Part shown: piece by piece, positions 34,993 to 43,006 of the stretch | Position numbering within the stretch: position 1 is the stretch's first letter | How the letters are laid out: each line of letters opens with the position of its first letter | Source: Dolichospermum planctonicum | Lineage (GTDB): Bacteria; Cyanobacteriota; Cyanobacteriia; Cyanobacteriales; Nostocaceae | NCBI RefSeq assembly: GCF_005402965.1 | Contig: NZ_BJCF01000003.1 | Location: 62,001-126,000 of the forward strand | Direction of reading: 5' to 3' | DNA: 64,000 nt | Notes under the pieces: generated by a model | What the model was told of the DNA's origin: nothing | What the model saw: the letters and a program-made list of their open reading frames with translations, nothing else | The model's database searches: none | Translations under genes and position numbers: made by a program

Positions 34993-35679
34993 TCATTCTA
35001 ATATTTCCTCTTTTAAAGCCTTTTTAGCTATCTTAGTGACATAAACCGTAACCGCAATTGTGGCTATTAAACCAATAATTTGAATTACCCAATGGAGAAT
35101 CATATTATCAGGTTGGCTCTTATTACCAATTAACGCTAAATCTCCTACTAAATGTCCCAGATAAACATACATAATTGTCCCCGGAATCATCCCGAATGAA
35201 GCCAAAAAATAGTCTTTTAAAGAAACACTAGTAACTCCCAAAGCGTAGTTTAATAAATTGAAAGGAAATAAAGGAGAGAGTCGAATTAAAAAGACAATTT
35301 TTAATCCTTCTTTGCTAACTGCTTGATCAATATTGGCAAATTTTTTATAACTAGAGATTTTTTCTTTTACCCAACCTCTAGCTACATAACGTCCTACCAA
35401 AAATGCAGCTACAGCACCCAAGGTAGCACCGATAAACACATATAAAGAACCCCAAATTACACCAAAAATTACTCCAGCACCTAAAGTGAGAATTGCGGCT
35501 GGTAAAAAAGCCAAAGTAGCAAGAATGTAGATAGCAATAAATACTATTCCTCCCAAAGCACCAAGGCCATTAATCCATTGTAAAGTATTTTGTAAAAATG
35601 AGAGAAAACTGGGAGAAGATGCTTTAATAGATTCCTGTGCTAAAGCCAAATCTATTTCTGATAAAAATGTCATAACCAT
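34993..35679 (-). CDS. TVP38/TMEM64 family (VTT domain) membrane protein
   Basis: The protein has 228 residues and five or six hydrophobic segments. The VTT/SNARE-associated domain is visible as LPAAILTLGAGVIFGVIWGS, a polar VGRYVARGWV segment, and FLIRLSPLFPFNLLNYALGV followed by IPGTIMYVYLGHLVG. DedA/VTT proteins are implicated in lipid scrambling or ion transport in membranes; the function in cyanobacteria is not settled. It lies 27 bases downstream of the glycosyltransferase gene on the same strand, so it is probably in one operon. Confidence 0.82.
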   Translation of the reverse strand: MVMTFLSEIDLALAQESIKASSPSFLSFLQNTLQWINGLGALGGIVFIAIYILATLAFLPAAILTLGAGVIFGVIWGSLYVFIGATLGAVAAFLVGRYVARGWVKEKISSYKKFANIDQAVSKEGLKIVFLIRLSPLFPFNLLNYALGVTSVSLKDYFLASFGMIPGTIMYVYLGHLVGDLALIGNKSQPDNMILHWVIQIIGLIATIAVTVYVTKIAKKALKEEILE

Positions 35680-35706
35680 GAAAATTTTTTACAATTTTTA
35701 CAATTT

Positions 35707-36429
35707 TTACAATTTTGAAGAAGAGTACCAATTACGAATTTGATTGGGGGAAATACCCAATAAATAAGCAATGATAATAATTTGATTCAGAAGAGTAGTT
35801 GGCAAAATTCCTTTTTTTAACCACCGACGCGGTGAAGTAATTACAGGTGTGGATAATAGATAAATTTTGCCGATATGTTTTAATTTCCTGACCATTTCAA
35901 AATCTTCCATAATCGGTATTTGGGGGAAATTACCAACTTTTTGAAATACATCCTTAGTCAAAAAAATAGCCTGATCACCATAGGGCATTTGTAAAAGATT
36001 GCATCTCCATTTTACCCCAAATTCGACAAAACGCAACCCCCAATGAGGTGAATTTATTTGTAAAGCAAATGCACCAGCCACAATTCCTGGTTTTGCTAAT
36101 GTTTTCCGAATCATTTGCTCAAAATTAGTTGGTAAACGGGTATCAGCATGGAGAAACAGGAGAATTTCCCCACTAGCAGCCATAGCACCCACATTCATTT
36201 GATTAGCGCGTCCAGGGGGAGAGACAATTATCTTAGCACCCAAGGATTTAGCTATCAATAATGTTTCATCTTTTGAACCACCGTCAACAACTATTATTTC
36301 TATATTTGTGCTGGATTTTGTGCTATTAATTGCAGATTGAATATTATCCGCTTCATTGAGAGTGGGAATAATAATAGAAATTTGCTTTTGGTGAGTATTT
36401 TGACTAATCATTTCTTTCATGATGATCAT
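35707..36429 (-). CDS. TIGR04283-type family 2 glycosyltransferase
   Basis: The protein has up to 240 residues. GT-A fold motifs: ISIIIPTLNEADNIQSAI, IIVVDGGSKDET, a PPGRANQMNVGA segment, LFLHADTRLP, and PYGDQAIFL with PIMEDFEMVRKLK. These match the TIGR04283 family, which is named for arsenosugar gene clusters but also occurs widely elsewhere; no arsS-type gene is nearby. Three ATGs (36429, 36420, 36411) lie within the end of the upstream DUF6737 gene, and the last gives the most family-like start. The overlap with the upstream gene indicates translational coupling. Confidence 0.8.
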   Translation of the reverse strand: MIIMKEMISQNTHQKQISIIIPTLNEADNIQSAINSTKSSTNIEIIVVDGGSKDETLLIAKSLGAKIIVSPPGRANQMNVGAMAASGEILLFLHADTRLPTNFEQMIRKTLAKPGIVAGAFALQINSPHWGLRFVEFGVKWRCNLLQMPYGDQAIFLTKDVFQKVGNFPQIPIMEDFEMVRKLKHIGKIYLLSTPVITSPRRWLKKGILPTTLLNQIIIIAYLLGISPNQIRNWYSSSKL

Positions 36430-36658
36430 TGTTATCTATATTATTCAAAAGCCCACTTTCAACCATCATCTGCGGCCAAATTAATAGAAAAAATCCCATC
36501 CAAATTAATAGTGGAATGGCCACTAAAATTGTTAACCACATAATTTTAAATACTAACCAACTACCACTAATTAATGTGATAGCAGTCAGGACAATTGACC
36601 AAGGTTGACACCACCAAGGTTTATATTTCCAGGGGTTAATTGTTTGTTGTTGAGACAT
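36404..36658 (-). CDS. DUF6737-type small membrane protein
   Basis: The protein has 84 residues. It opens with a Trp/Pro-rich part (NPWKYKPWWCQPWSIVLTA) and has two adjacent hydrophobic helices (TAITLISGSWLVF and LTILVAIPLLIWMGFFLLIW), then a short polar tail. This matches small cyanobacterial membrane proteins of the DUF6737 type. It is the first gene of the operon with the glycosyltransferase, TVP38 protein and MerA-like enzyme, and overlaps the glycosyltransferase start. Confidence 0.7.
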   Translation of the reverse strand: MSQQQTINPWKYKPWWCQPWSIVLTAITLISGSWLVFKIMWLTILVAIPLLIWMGFFLLIWPQMMVESGLLNNIDNNDHHERND

Positions 36659-36664
36659 TTTTCT

Positions 36665-36898
36665 ATGAAGAAATTTATGGATTTGTTTTTTAGTTTAGCA
36701 GGAAATGTCTATTTTAGGCTAGGAGGTTGTTGGTCAAGTCAATTAAGCACTCATTCATTACAGGGAAAATTATGAGGATTAAAAGCTTGTTCTTGTGGTT
36801 ACGACTGTCGAATTTTGTTTACTTTAGAAATTGATGAAAATAATACAGAAGAAGTGATTCTTTTACTTGATATTGGTAATCATGATGAAGTTTATTAG
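36665..36898 (+). pseudogene. RelE-type toxin pseudogene (in-frame TGA)
   Basis: The frame runs from ATG 36665 to TAG 36896-36898 with a TGA at 36773-36775. Around the stop it reads STHSLQGKL, stop, GLKACSCGYDCRILFTLEID, then VILLLDIGNHDEVY. The CSCGYDCR-ILF and LLDIG-HDEVY motifs are the C-terminal half of cyanobacterial RelE/YafQ-like mRNA interferases. The part before residue 20 does not match the family. No antitoxin gene accompanies it. Confidence 0.65.
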
Positions 36899-36980
36899 TC
36901 TGATAGTTTGTTTGGTGGTGAAAAGGTTATTGATCATCTGTCTCTACTCCCGTTAAATCCAAAATCGTCACCATTACATT

Positions 36981-37086
36981 TACAGCGATTTCCAATCATA
37001 TAATGTACATCTTAGCCTTCTGATCCCTTGCGGGGAGGGGTTTGGGGGTGGGGTTCTTGTTCCGGGTTTGATGACAATTTGCTGTA
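36981..37086. mobile_element. MITE, type B
   Basis: A 106-bp element with ends TACAGCGATTTCC and ...ACAATTTGCTGTA and an interior similar to the copy at 11342-11452 (CCTTGCGGGGAGGGG, TTGGGGGTGGGGTTCTTGT). It ends 9 bases beyond the stop of the Uma2 gene on the minus strand, and may serve as a 3' boundary. Confidence 0.65.
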
Positions 37087-37094
37087 ATTTAATA

Positions 37095-37838
37095 TTACGC
37101 TTCCGGTTCAATTCCCAAAGCCCGTAATTGTGCAGCCAAGCGATTTGCTCTTTGTGTTTCCTGTTCGGCTCTTTCTTCACCAGTTAATAATAAATTACCT
37201 TGCAAATCCCACCACCGCAACCAGGGTAACTCCATATTTTGATATTCACCCGTCCATAAACCTAACTCCACACCTGTATGTGTAATTGGATAATGTCCTC
37301 GTTCATTTGCTGGTAATAACTGATATTGTCCACCAATTAATTCATAAACTTCTATACTGGCTTTATTCACTTCATAAATGCCATAAAAGGCGGGTTTAAT
37401 CACCTGTTCATAAATCCAGAATTTACCTTTCCAAGGCGTTTTATCTCGCTCTTCTGCACCATTCCCAGAAACAAATTCTAACACAATTAATGGTGAAATA
37501 TATTCTTGCCAAAGAACATAGGAACGTCGGCTTTTACCATCTAAAGAAGGTGGGACATTGGGAACATAAAACCAGTCTGGCGCTGCTGCACCAATTTCTG
37601 GTGGTTCAGTAATACGCCAATAAATACCTAAATCCTGACCAATAAAATATTGACCATCAGAATAAAGTTTTTGTAATACTGGTTTGATAGAATCAGTTAG
37701 TAGAATACTTTGGGGATGTTCTTGCCAATTTTTCACGAATGTACCGTTAGAGTCTGGTAATTGGGTATGATCTGGAAGCGAGGTTTCTGGATAAGGGCGT
37801 AAGTCTGGATCTTCCTGAACATCAGTTGTAAAAGTCAT
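37095..37838 (-). CDS. Uma2 family (DUF820) protein
   Basis: The protein has 247 residues. Uma2 core: IGAAAPDWFYVPNVPPSLDG near residues 82-101, ISPLIVLEFVSGNGAEERD near 114-132, and FWIYEQVIKPAFYGIYE with a C-terminal WLRWWDLQGNLLLTGEERAE. The tail is Glu/Arg-rich (AEQETQRANRLAAQLRALGI), as in many cyanobacterial Uma2 proteins. It is a predicted PD-(D/E)XK nuclease-like fold of unknown role. It is a single gene with a stretch of polypurine-rich ribosome site (GGAGGATAT) before the ATG. Confidence 0.82.
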   Translation of the reverse strand: MTFTTDVQEDPDLRPYPETSLPDHTQLPDSNGTFVKNWQEHPQSILLTDSIKPVLQKLYSDGQYFIGQDLGIYWRITEPPEIGAAAPDWFYVPNVPPSLDGKSRRSYVLWQEYISPLIVLEFVSGNGAEERDKTPWKGKFWIYEQVIKPAFYGIYEVNKASIEVYELIGGQYQLLPANERGHYPITHTGVELGLWTGEYQNMELPWLRWWDLQGNLLLTGEERAEQETQRANRLAAQLRALGIEPEA

Positions 37839-37929
37839 ATATCCTCCTAATAGTGTGAGGTTTATTCTAGTTTAGCAAAATTGGGGGGGAAAGCGATCGC
37901 ACCTAACTAAATACGATCGCTTTTTCCTC

Positions 37930-38844
37930 CTAACTAACCTTCTCTACCCCCGCTAAATCCAAAATTGGCGCGATCAAATCTTCCCGCTTGACCGCCATAA
38001 TATGCACTCCTTGACACAATTCTCTAGCAATTTGCACTTGTTCTGCGGCAATTTTTATTCCTTCTTCCAGGGGATGTTTTGCTTTAGCTAATCTCTCAAT
38101 AATGTGTTCAGGAATATTCACACCGGGAACAGCTTTGTTAATAAATTGGGCATTTTTCGCCGATTTCAAGAGAAAAATTCCTGCTAAAATTGGTTTATTA
38201 TAACCACAGGCAATTTTATCCATGAACTTCTCTAATATTTCAAAATCAGTAATTAATTGACTTTGAAAAAATTGCGCTCCGGCTGCTATTTTCTTTTCAA
38301 ACCGACTTTGTAAACCGGACCAACTGTGAGATTGAGGATCTACCGCCGCCCCTGCAAATAAGTCTAATTTACCATCAGTTAAAGGTTTTTCATTAAAATC
38401 AACTCCCAGATTCATGTTTCTAATTAACTGCAATAATCGCACAGCTTCCAAATCAAAAACAGCTTTGGCTTGAGGATGATCACCTGCTTTTACCGGGTCG
38501 CCAGTTAAAGCTAAAATGTTGTGGATACCCAAAGCATGAGCGCCCATTAAATCAGCTTGTAATCCAATTCTATTGCGATCGCGGCAAGCAAATTGACAAA
38601 TCGGCTCAATCCCATTTTGCAGTAAAATTGCCGAAGCTACCAAGGAAGACATCCGCATCACAGCGCGGCTACCGTCAGTAATATTGACAGCATGAACTCT
38701 CCCCTTAAGAGTCGCCGCCATTTCTATGGTATGGGTGATATCTCCCCCTTTCGGAGGTGCAACTTCAGCGGTAATGAGAAAATCTCCTGCTGCTACGGCG
38801 GTGCGGAAGTTGTTTAATGTACTGGTGCTATAGCTATTCTGCAT
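37930..38844 (-). CDS. metF: Methylenetetrahydrofolate reductase
   Basis: The protein has 304 residues, a TIM barrel of the MetF family. FLITAEVAPPKGGDITHTIE holds the catalytic glutamate, followed by VNITDGSRAVMRMSSL, QFACRDRNRIGLQADLMGA with the folate/FAD-contacting residues, and ILALTGDPVKAGDHPQAK. It reduces 5,10-methylenetetrahydrofolate to 5-methyltetrahydrofolate with a flavin, supplying methionine synthesis. Its length fits the bacterial enzyme. It lies 127 bases downstream of trpS on the same strand. Confidence 0.88.
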   Translation of the reverse strand: MQNSYSTSTLNNFRTAVAAGDFLITAEVAPPKGGDITHTIEMAATLKGRVHAVNITDGSRAVMRMSSLVASAILLQNGIEPICQFACRDRNRIGLQADLMGAHALGIHNILALTGDPVKAGDHPQAKAVFDLEAVRLLQLIRNMNLGVDFNEKPLTDGKLDLFAGAAVDPQSHSWSGLQSRFEKKIAAGAQFFQSQLITDFEILEKFMDKIACGYNKPILAGIFLLKSAKNAQFINKAVPGVNIPEHIIERLAKAKHPLEEGIKIAAEQVQIARELCQGVHIMAVKREDLIAPILDLAGVEKVS

Positions 38845-38971
38845 GATGCAAATTTAATTTTAAGGTTTTCTTAAAGGTAAACTGAATTACACTTTCTAGT
38901 TTAAACCTTAGTATGAGTCAGATCCCTGACTGGTCAAAGAGTCCAGGAATCTAACATCTATACAATTCTAA

Positions 38972-40117
38972 TTATAAAGGCACTGTATAACCTAGTGCTG
39001 CTTTTACATCTGCTAAGGTTTGATTAGCTATAGCCTCGGCTTTTTCTTTACCATCTTTTAAAACTGACTCTAAATAGCCTTTATCTGCCATTACCTCCTT
39101 ATATTTATCCTGAATTGGTTTTAAAGCATTAATCGCTGTTTCTGTTAACAAAGGTTTGAATTGTCCCCAACCCATATCTGCACATTCGGCCGCTACGGTT
39201 TCCTTCGTTTTTCCCGCTAATAGGGTATACAGGGTTAATAAATTATGACATTCGGGACGTTCTACATCATCAAAGGTTAAACCGCGAACTGGATCGGTTT
39301 TACAGCGTTTAATTTTATTGACAATTTGCTCAGGTGAATCTAAAACATTAATCCGGCTTAATTCCGAGGGATCTGATTTTGACATTTTCCGTGTTCCATC
39401 TGTCAAACTCATTACCCTTGCACCTTCCTTTCTAATCAAAGGATCTGGTAACTTGAATACGGGTGCTTTTTTTTTCTTCAAAAGCTCCTGCTCAAGTTCT
39501 TTTTTGGCTTGAAAATAATTAGTTAATGAGTTTTGATTTCCCGATTTCTGCCAAATATCATAAGCGCGTAGCTTAATATTTTCTTCTGCAATGGTCCGTT
39601 GTGTGCGATTGGGAAATTGATGATTAAACCTGTTAACAATATCCCGCGCCAGTTCTAAATGTTGCTTTTGATCTTCACCGACAGGAACTTTATCCGCTTG
39701 ATAAAGCAAAATATCCGCAGCCATTAATACTGGATATGTCAATAAACCAGCGCTGACATTTTCACCTTGTTTAAGTGCCTTTTCCTTAAATTGAATCATG
39801 TCCTGTAGCCAATTTAAGGGAGTAATGCAGTTGAGTAACCAACAAAGTTCACTGTGTGCGGAAACGTGGGACTGAACAAAGATATGAGAATATTGTAAAT
39901 CAATACCACAGGCTAGATATAAAGCCGCAATAGTGTAGGTATCAGCCGCTAAAGTGGCGGGATTATGTGGTACAGTAATGGCGTGTAAATCTACCACACA
40001 AAAGAAATTTTCATACTGGTCTTGAATTTCTACCCAGTTACGAATCGCACCTAAATAGTTACCTAAGTGTAAATTACCAGTTGGTTGAACTCCCGACAGA
40101 ACGCGCTGCTTACCCAT
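38972..40117 (-). CDS. trpS: Tryptophanyl-tRNA synthetase with in-frame inserted module
   Basis: The protein has 381 residues, about 45 more than the usual cyanobacterial enzyme. The class I signatures are intact: PTGNLHLGNYLGAI (HIGH-like, about 11-24), VPVGEDQKQHLEL, and GTRKMSKSDPSE (KMSKS). Between NRFNHQFPN and APVFKLPDPLI, about residues 171-217 (39467-39607), is an extra stretch with RAYDIWQKSGNQNSLTNYFQ followed by AKKELEQELLKKKK. This resembles a DUF2934-like module and not TrpS sequence. It lies in frame and leaves all catalytic motifs, so the gene is probably functional. It charges tRNA-Trp. Confidence 0.93.
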   Translation of the reverse strand: MGKQRVLSGVQPTGNLHLGNYLGAIRNWVEIQDQYENFFCVVDLHAITVPHNPATLAADTYTIAALYLACGIDLQYSHIFVQSHVSAHSELCWLLNCITPLNWLQDMIQFKEKALKQGENVSAGLLTYPVLMAADILLYQADKVPVGEDQKQHLELARDIVNRFNHQFPNRTQRTIAEENIKLRAYDIWQKSGNQNSLTNYFQAKKELEQELLKKKKAPVFKLPDPLIRKEGARVMSLTDGTRKMSKSDPSELSRINVLDSPEQIVNKIKRCKTDPVRGLTFDDVERPECHNLLTLYTLLAGKTKETVAAECADMGWGQFKPLLTETAINALKPIQDKYKEVMADKGYLESVLKDGKEKAEAIANQTLADVKAALGYTVPL

Positions 40118-40392
40118 AATTATCCGTTATTTATCTCCTCTTCCCCGCTTTGTCAATGGGGCGGTTACAAGACTCATTTTAGCCGTCATTGGGGATTAGT
40201 TATTGGTGTTTGGCAAAATTTCCCAGTCTGCTGAGGGAAAAATTTTTCTAACATCATTATCTTATGGAATTATTTTCTAGATCTAAAAATAAAAAATATG
40301 TACCTCCAGAGGGATAAAAAGTAACGAACCCAGATTTTATAGTTCAGACTAAATGGGCTTGAATAGGAAAATAAATCAGGGGGATATGCTTG

Positions 40393-41970
40393 ATGAAAGC
40401 GTTATTAATCTGGCCGATAATGCCTAATTCTTTTTGGTCTTATCAGGAAACTCTTGATTTAGCAAATCTGCGGGCTACTAATCCCCCATTGGGTTTAATT
40501 ACGGTAGCGGCAATGTTACCAAGTGATTGGGAATTGCGATTGAGCGATCGCAATGTTCGTCTAGAAAATGATGTAGATTGGCAATGGTGTGATCTTGTCA
40601 TTATCTCGGCCATGATTATTCAAAAACAGGATTTTAGTGAATTAATTAAAAAAGGTAAAAGATTAGGTAAAAAAGTGGCAGTCGGCGGACCATTTGCCAC
40701 ATCTGTTCCAGAATTTGCTTTAGAAGCGGGGGCAGATTATTTAATCTTAGATGAAGGAGAAATCACTATTCCCATGTTTTTAGAAGCTTTAGAAAAGGGA
40801 GAAGAAAAAGGAATTTTCCGGGCTACAGAAAAACCAGATGTCACTACAACTCCTTTACCTCGATTTGATTTATTAGATTTGAATGCTTATATAGCAATGA
40901 CTGTGCAATTTTCCCGTGGTTGTCCATTCCAATGTGAATTTTGCGATATTATTACTCTTTTTGGCCGTAAACCCCGCACCAAAACACCTGAACAAATTCT
41001 AGCAGAATTGGATGTTTTATATAATATGGGTTGGTGGCGTTATGTGTTTATAGTTGATGATAATTTTATTGGCAATAAACGTAATGCTAAGGTCTTTTTA
41101 AAAGAGTTAATTCCTTGGATGGAAAAACGCAATTATCCTTTTGCTTTATTGACGGAAGCTTCTTTAAATTTAGCAGAGGATGATGAATTACTAGAATTAA
41201 TGGTAAAGGCTGGTTTTGTGCAAGTTTTTATGGGCATTGAAACCCCTGATATAGACAGTCTGGTAGGAATTAATAAACCACAAAATACTCGCAGTTCTCT
41301 AGTGGAATCCTGCCATAAAATTACTAAAGCGGGATTACAAATTATGTCTGGTTTTATCTTAGGATTTGATCATGAAAAACCAGGTGCAGGTAAACGGATT
41401 CAAGAATTTGTAGAAGAAACTTGTATTCCCCAAGCTCATTTAAATTTGCTGCAAGCTTTACCCAATACAGCTATGTGGAATCGCTTGCAAACAGAGGGAA
41501 GATTAAGAGATGGTTTGGGTGAATTTGTTGGTTCTCAAAAAGCTTTAATGAATTTTGTTCCGACTCGGCCAATGTCGGAAATTGCTGGGGAATTTATTGA
41601 TACTTTTTGGAATTTATATGAACCTATGCCATACCTGAAACGGACTTTTAAACATTTTATGATGATAGAAGGTTGGCGGGCTAAATATCAACGAATTTTA
41701 ACTAAATCAGAGTTTAAATTTTTAATGTCTATTTGTTGGCGACAAGGTGTATTACGTTCTACTCGTTTTGTTTTTTGGCAGCAATTAATTACAATGATAC
41801 GCCGTAAACCTCATCTATTATATGATTATTTAATTGCTTTAGGTGTGGGTGAACATTTTTTTAAGTTCCGTCATGAGGTCAAAGCTGAAATAGAATCAGA
41901 ATTAGCAGAATTTCAGCAGCATGAAGAGGATAAAAAAGCAATAAGTTTACAGTTAGAAACTGTGAGTTAA
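40393..41970 (+). CDS. B12-binding domain radical SAM protein (DUF4070 type)
   Basis: The protein has 525 residues from ATG 40393 (TTG at 40390 possible), preceded by GGGGGAT. Residues about 1-150 form a cobalamin-binding-like domain (NPPLGLITVAAMLP, GKKVAVGGPFATSVPE). The radical SAM core has CPFQCEFCDI (CxxxCxxC, near residue 176), followed by DDNFIGNKRNAK, MGIETPD and SGFILGFDHE. The C-terminal 200 residues match the DUF4070 region of this subfamily. It should bind a 4Fe-4S cluster and SAM; the substrate is unknown. It is a single gene. Confidence 0.82.
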   Translation: MKALLIWPIMPNSFWSYQETLDLANLRATNPPLGLITVAAMLPSDWELRLSDRNVRLENDVDWQWCDLVIISAMIIQKQDFSELIKKGKRLGKKVAVGGPFATSVPEFALEAGADYLILDEGEITIPMFLEALEKGEEKGIFRATEKPDVTTTPLPRFDLLDLNAYIAMTVQFSRGCPFQCEFCDIITLFGRKPRTKTPEQILAELDVLYNMGWWRYVFIVDDNFIGNKRNAKVFLKELIPWMEKRNYPFALLTEASLNLAEDDELLELMVKAGFVQVFMGIETPDIDSLVGINKPQNTRSSLVESCHKITKAGLQIMSGFILGFDHEKPGAGKRIQEFVEETCIPQAHLNLLQALPNTAMWNRLQTEGRLRDGLGEFVGSQKALMNFVPTRPMSEIAGEFIDTFWNLYEPMPYLKRTFKHFMMIEGWRAKYQRILTKSEFKFLMSICWRQGVLRSTRFVFWQQLITMIRRKPHLLYDYLIALGVGEHFFKFRHEVKAEIESELAEFQQHEEDKKAISLQLETVS

Positions 41971-42065
41971 GTTGATTAATTTAAAATACTGAATACCCAT
42001 GTCCCCGACTTTCTAGAGAAATCGGGGATCTATTTCTATTTCTCATAATAAAATGTACATAAAAC

Positions 42066-42470
42066 CTATTCTTCTAACCAATTCTCTAAAGTTAATTCCT
42101 CAACTCTCAATAAATCACTATCATGAGAAACTAGAATAAACCCTTTAACGATAGCAGTTGCAGCAATTAAAATATCTTCTGTTTGGATTGGTAATCCTCT
42201 TAATCTGAGATTTGCATGAATTTCTGCGGCTTTTTCTAAAATTGCTAAATTATCTAAGAAAATGATTTGAAAATCCTTACAGAAATTATCAAATCTTTCT
42301 AATTGTTTAATTGCGTTGACTGCAAATAAACCTCTTTTAACCTCAAAATAAGTAATACAACTAATGGATATTAATTCTTCTTGTGAACGTAATTCTTCTA
42401 ATCTTTCCTTAATTACGAGATTATTTTTGATAGCAAAAGAAACAATGTTGGTATCTAATAAATAAGTCAT
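42066..42470 (-). CDS. PIN-domain toxin, VapC family
   Basis: The protein has 134 residues. PIN acidic residues are placed as usual: YLLDTNIVSFAI (first Asp), ISCITYFEVKRGL (Glu), and LPIQTEDILIAATAI with SHDSDLLRVEEL near the C-terminus. PIN proteins of this kind are Mg-dependent RNases of type II toxin-antitoxin systems. Directly upstream (3 bases) is a 98-residue gene that should be its antitoxin. It is the first of several toxin-antitoxin and restriction genes in this stretch. Confidence 0.82.
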   Translation of the reverse strand: MTYLLDTNIVSFAIKNNLVIKERLEELRSQEELISISCITYFEVKRGLFAVNAIKQLERFDNFCKDFQIIFLDNLAILEKAAEIHANLRLRGLPIQTEDILIAATAIVKGFILVSHDSDLLRVEELTLENWLEE

Positions 42471-42473
42471 TTT

Positions 42474-42770
42474 TTATTTCCTTTTAACTGCTTCGTCAAA
42501 AATAGCTATTTGTTCAGGAGTTAAATCATTTAACAATCCTGACAGGATTTCTACAGATAAAATACCGCTACAGCGTTTTTTTAAGTCTTGATCTTCCATG
42601 AGATTAAACTCCTCAACAGATAAATTTTTCTGAAATATGTTACATAAATGCTGAATCATTTCCTCTGCATTTAGTTCTTCCTTAAATAAAGGACGTTCTT
42701 CCATTAAAATAGCCACAATTTTCTCAATTCTTGTTTTCATTGATTCTTGTTGAAGTTCTGTTGATAACAT
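42474..42770 (-). CDS. Putative antitoxin of PIN toxin, unrecognised family
   Basis: The protein has 98 residues (88 from an internal ATG at residue 11, MKTRIEKIVAILMEERPLF). It is helical and charged, with LFKEELNAEEMIQHLCNIFQ and a C-terminal LTPEQIAIFDEAVKRK. I recognise no DNA-binding fold of the common VapB types. It is called an antitoxin because it lies 3 bases upstream of a VapC gene in the same operon. Confidence 0.6.
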   Translation of the reverse strand: MLSTELQQESMKTRIEKIVAILMEERPLFKEELNAEEMIQHLCNIFQKNLSVEEFNLMEDQDLKKRCSGILSVEILSGLLNDLTPEQIAIFDEAVKRK

Positions 42771-42963
42771 AATATTTCCTCCAGAGAAATGTAAATGATA
42801 TTCATGAATGTTATATATTTTAGCATTTTTTAGTTATCTGATGCCTGTTCATTACTCCAGTGTTAATTTTTGAGTAATAGATTGTGTCAGATAACGAGAT
42901 AAATTTTCTCGTTTCTCGTTTTTAGAATTATGTTGCCAATTTTGCTATGCTTGATGTATTGTA

Positions 42964-42974
42964 GACTATATGTC
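42964..42974. promoter_or_regulatory. Candidate C-protein operator upstream of methyltransferase gene
   Basis: GACTATATGTC, i.e. GAC-ATAT-AGTC on the reverse strand. It matches the GAC-N4-AGTC shape of the site found before the controller gene (45165-45175). It lies 33 bases before the methyltransferase start. Confidence 0.4.
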
Positions 42975-43006
42975 ACAGCAAAGCAAACGTTCATATCAAT
43001 TATCGA

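Noticed and set aside
36937-36970. Fragment resembling the 3' end of metF (CTCCCGTTAAATCCAAAATCG versus 37943 on)
   Set aside because: Only about 29 bases with several mismatches; too short to call a metF duplicate.
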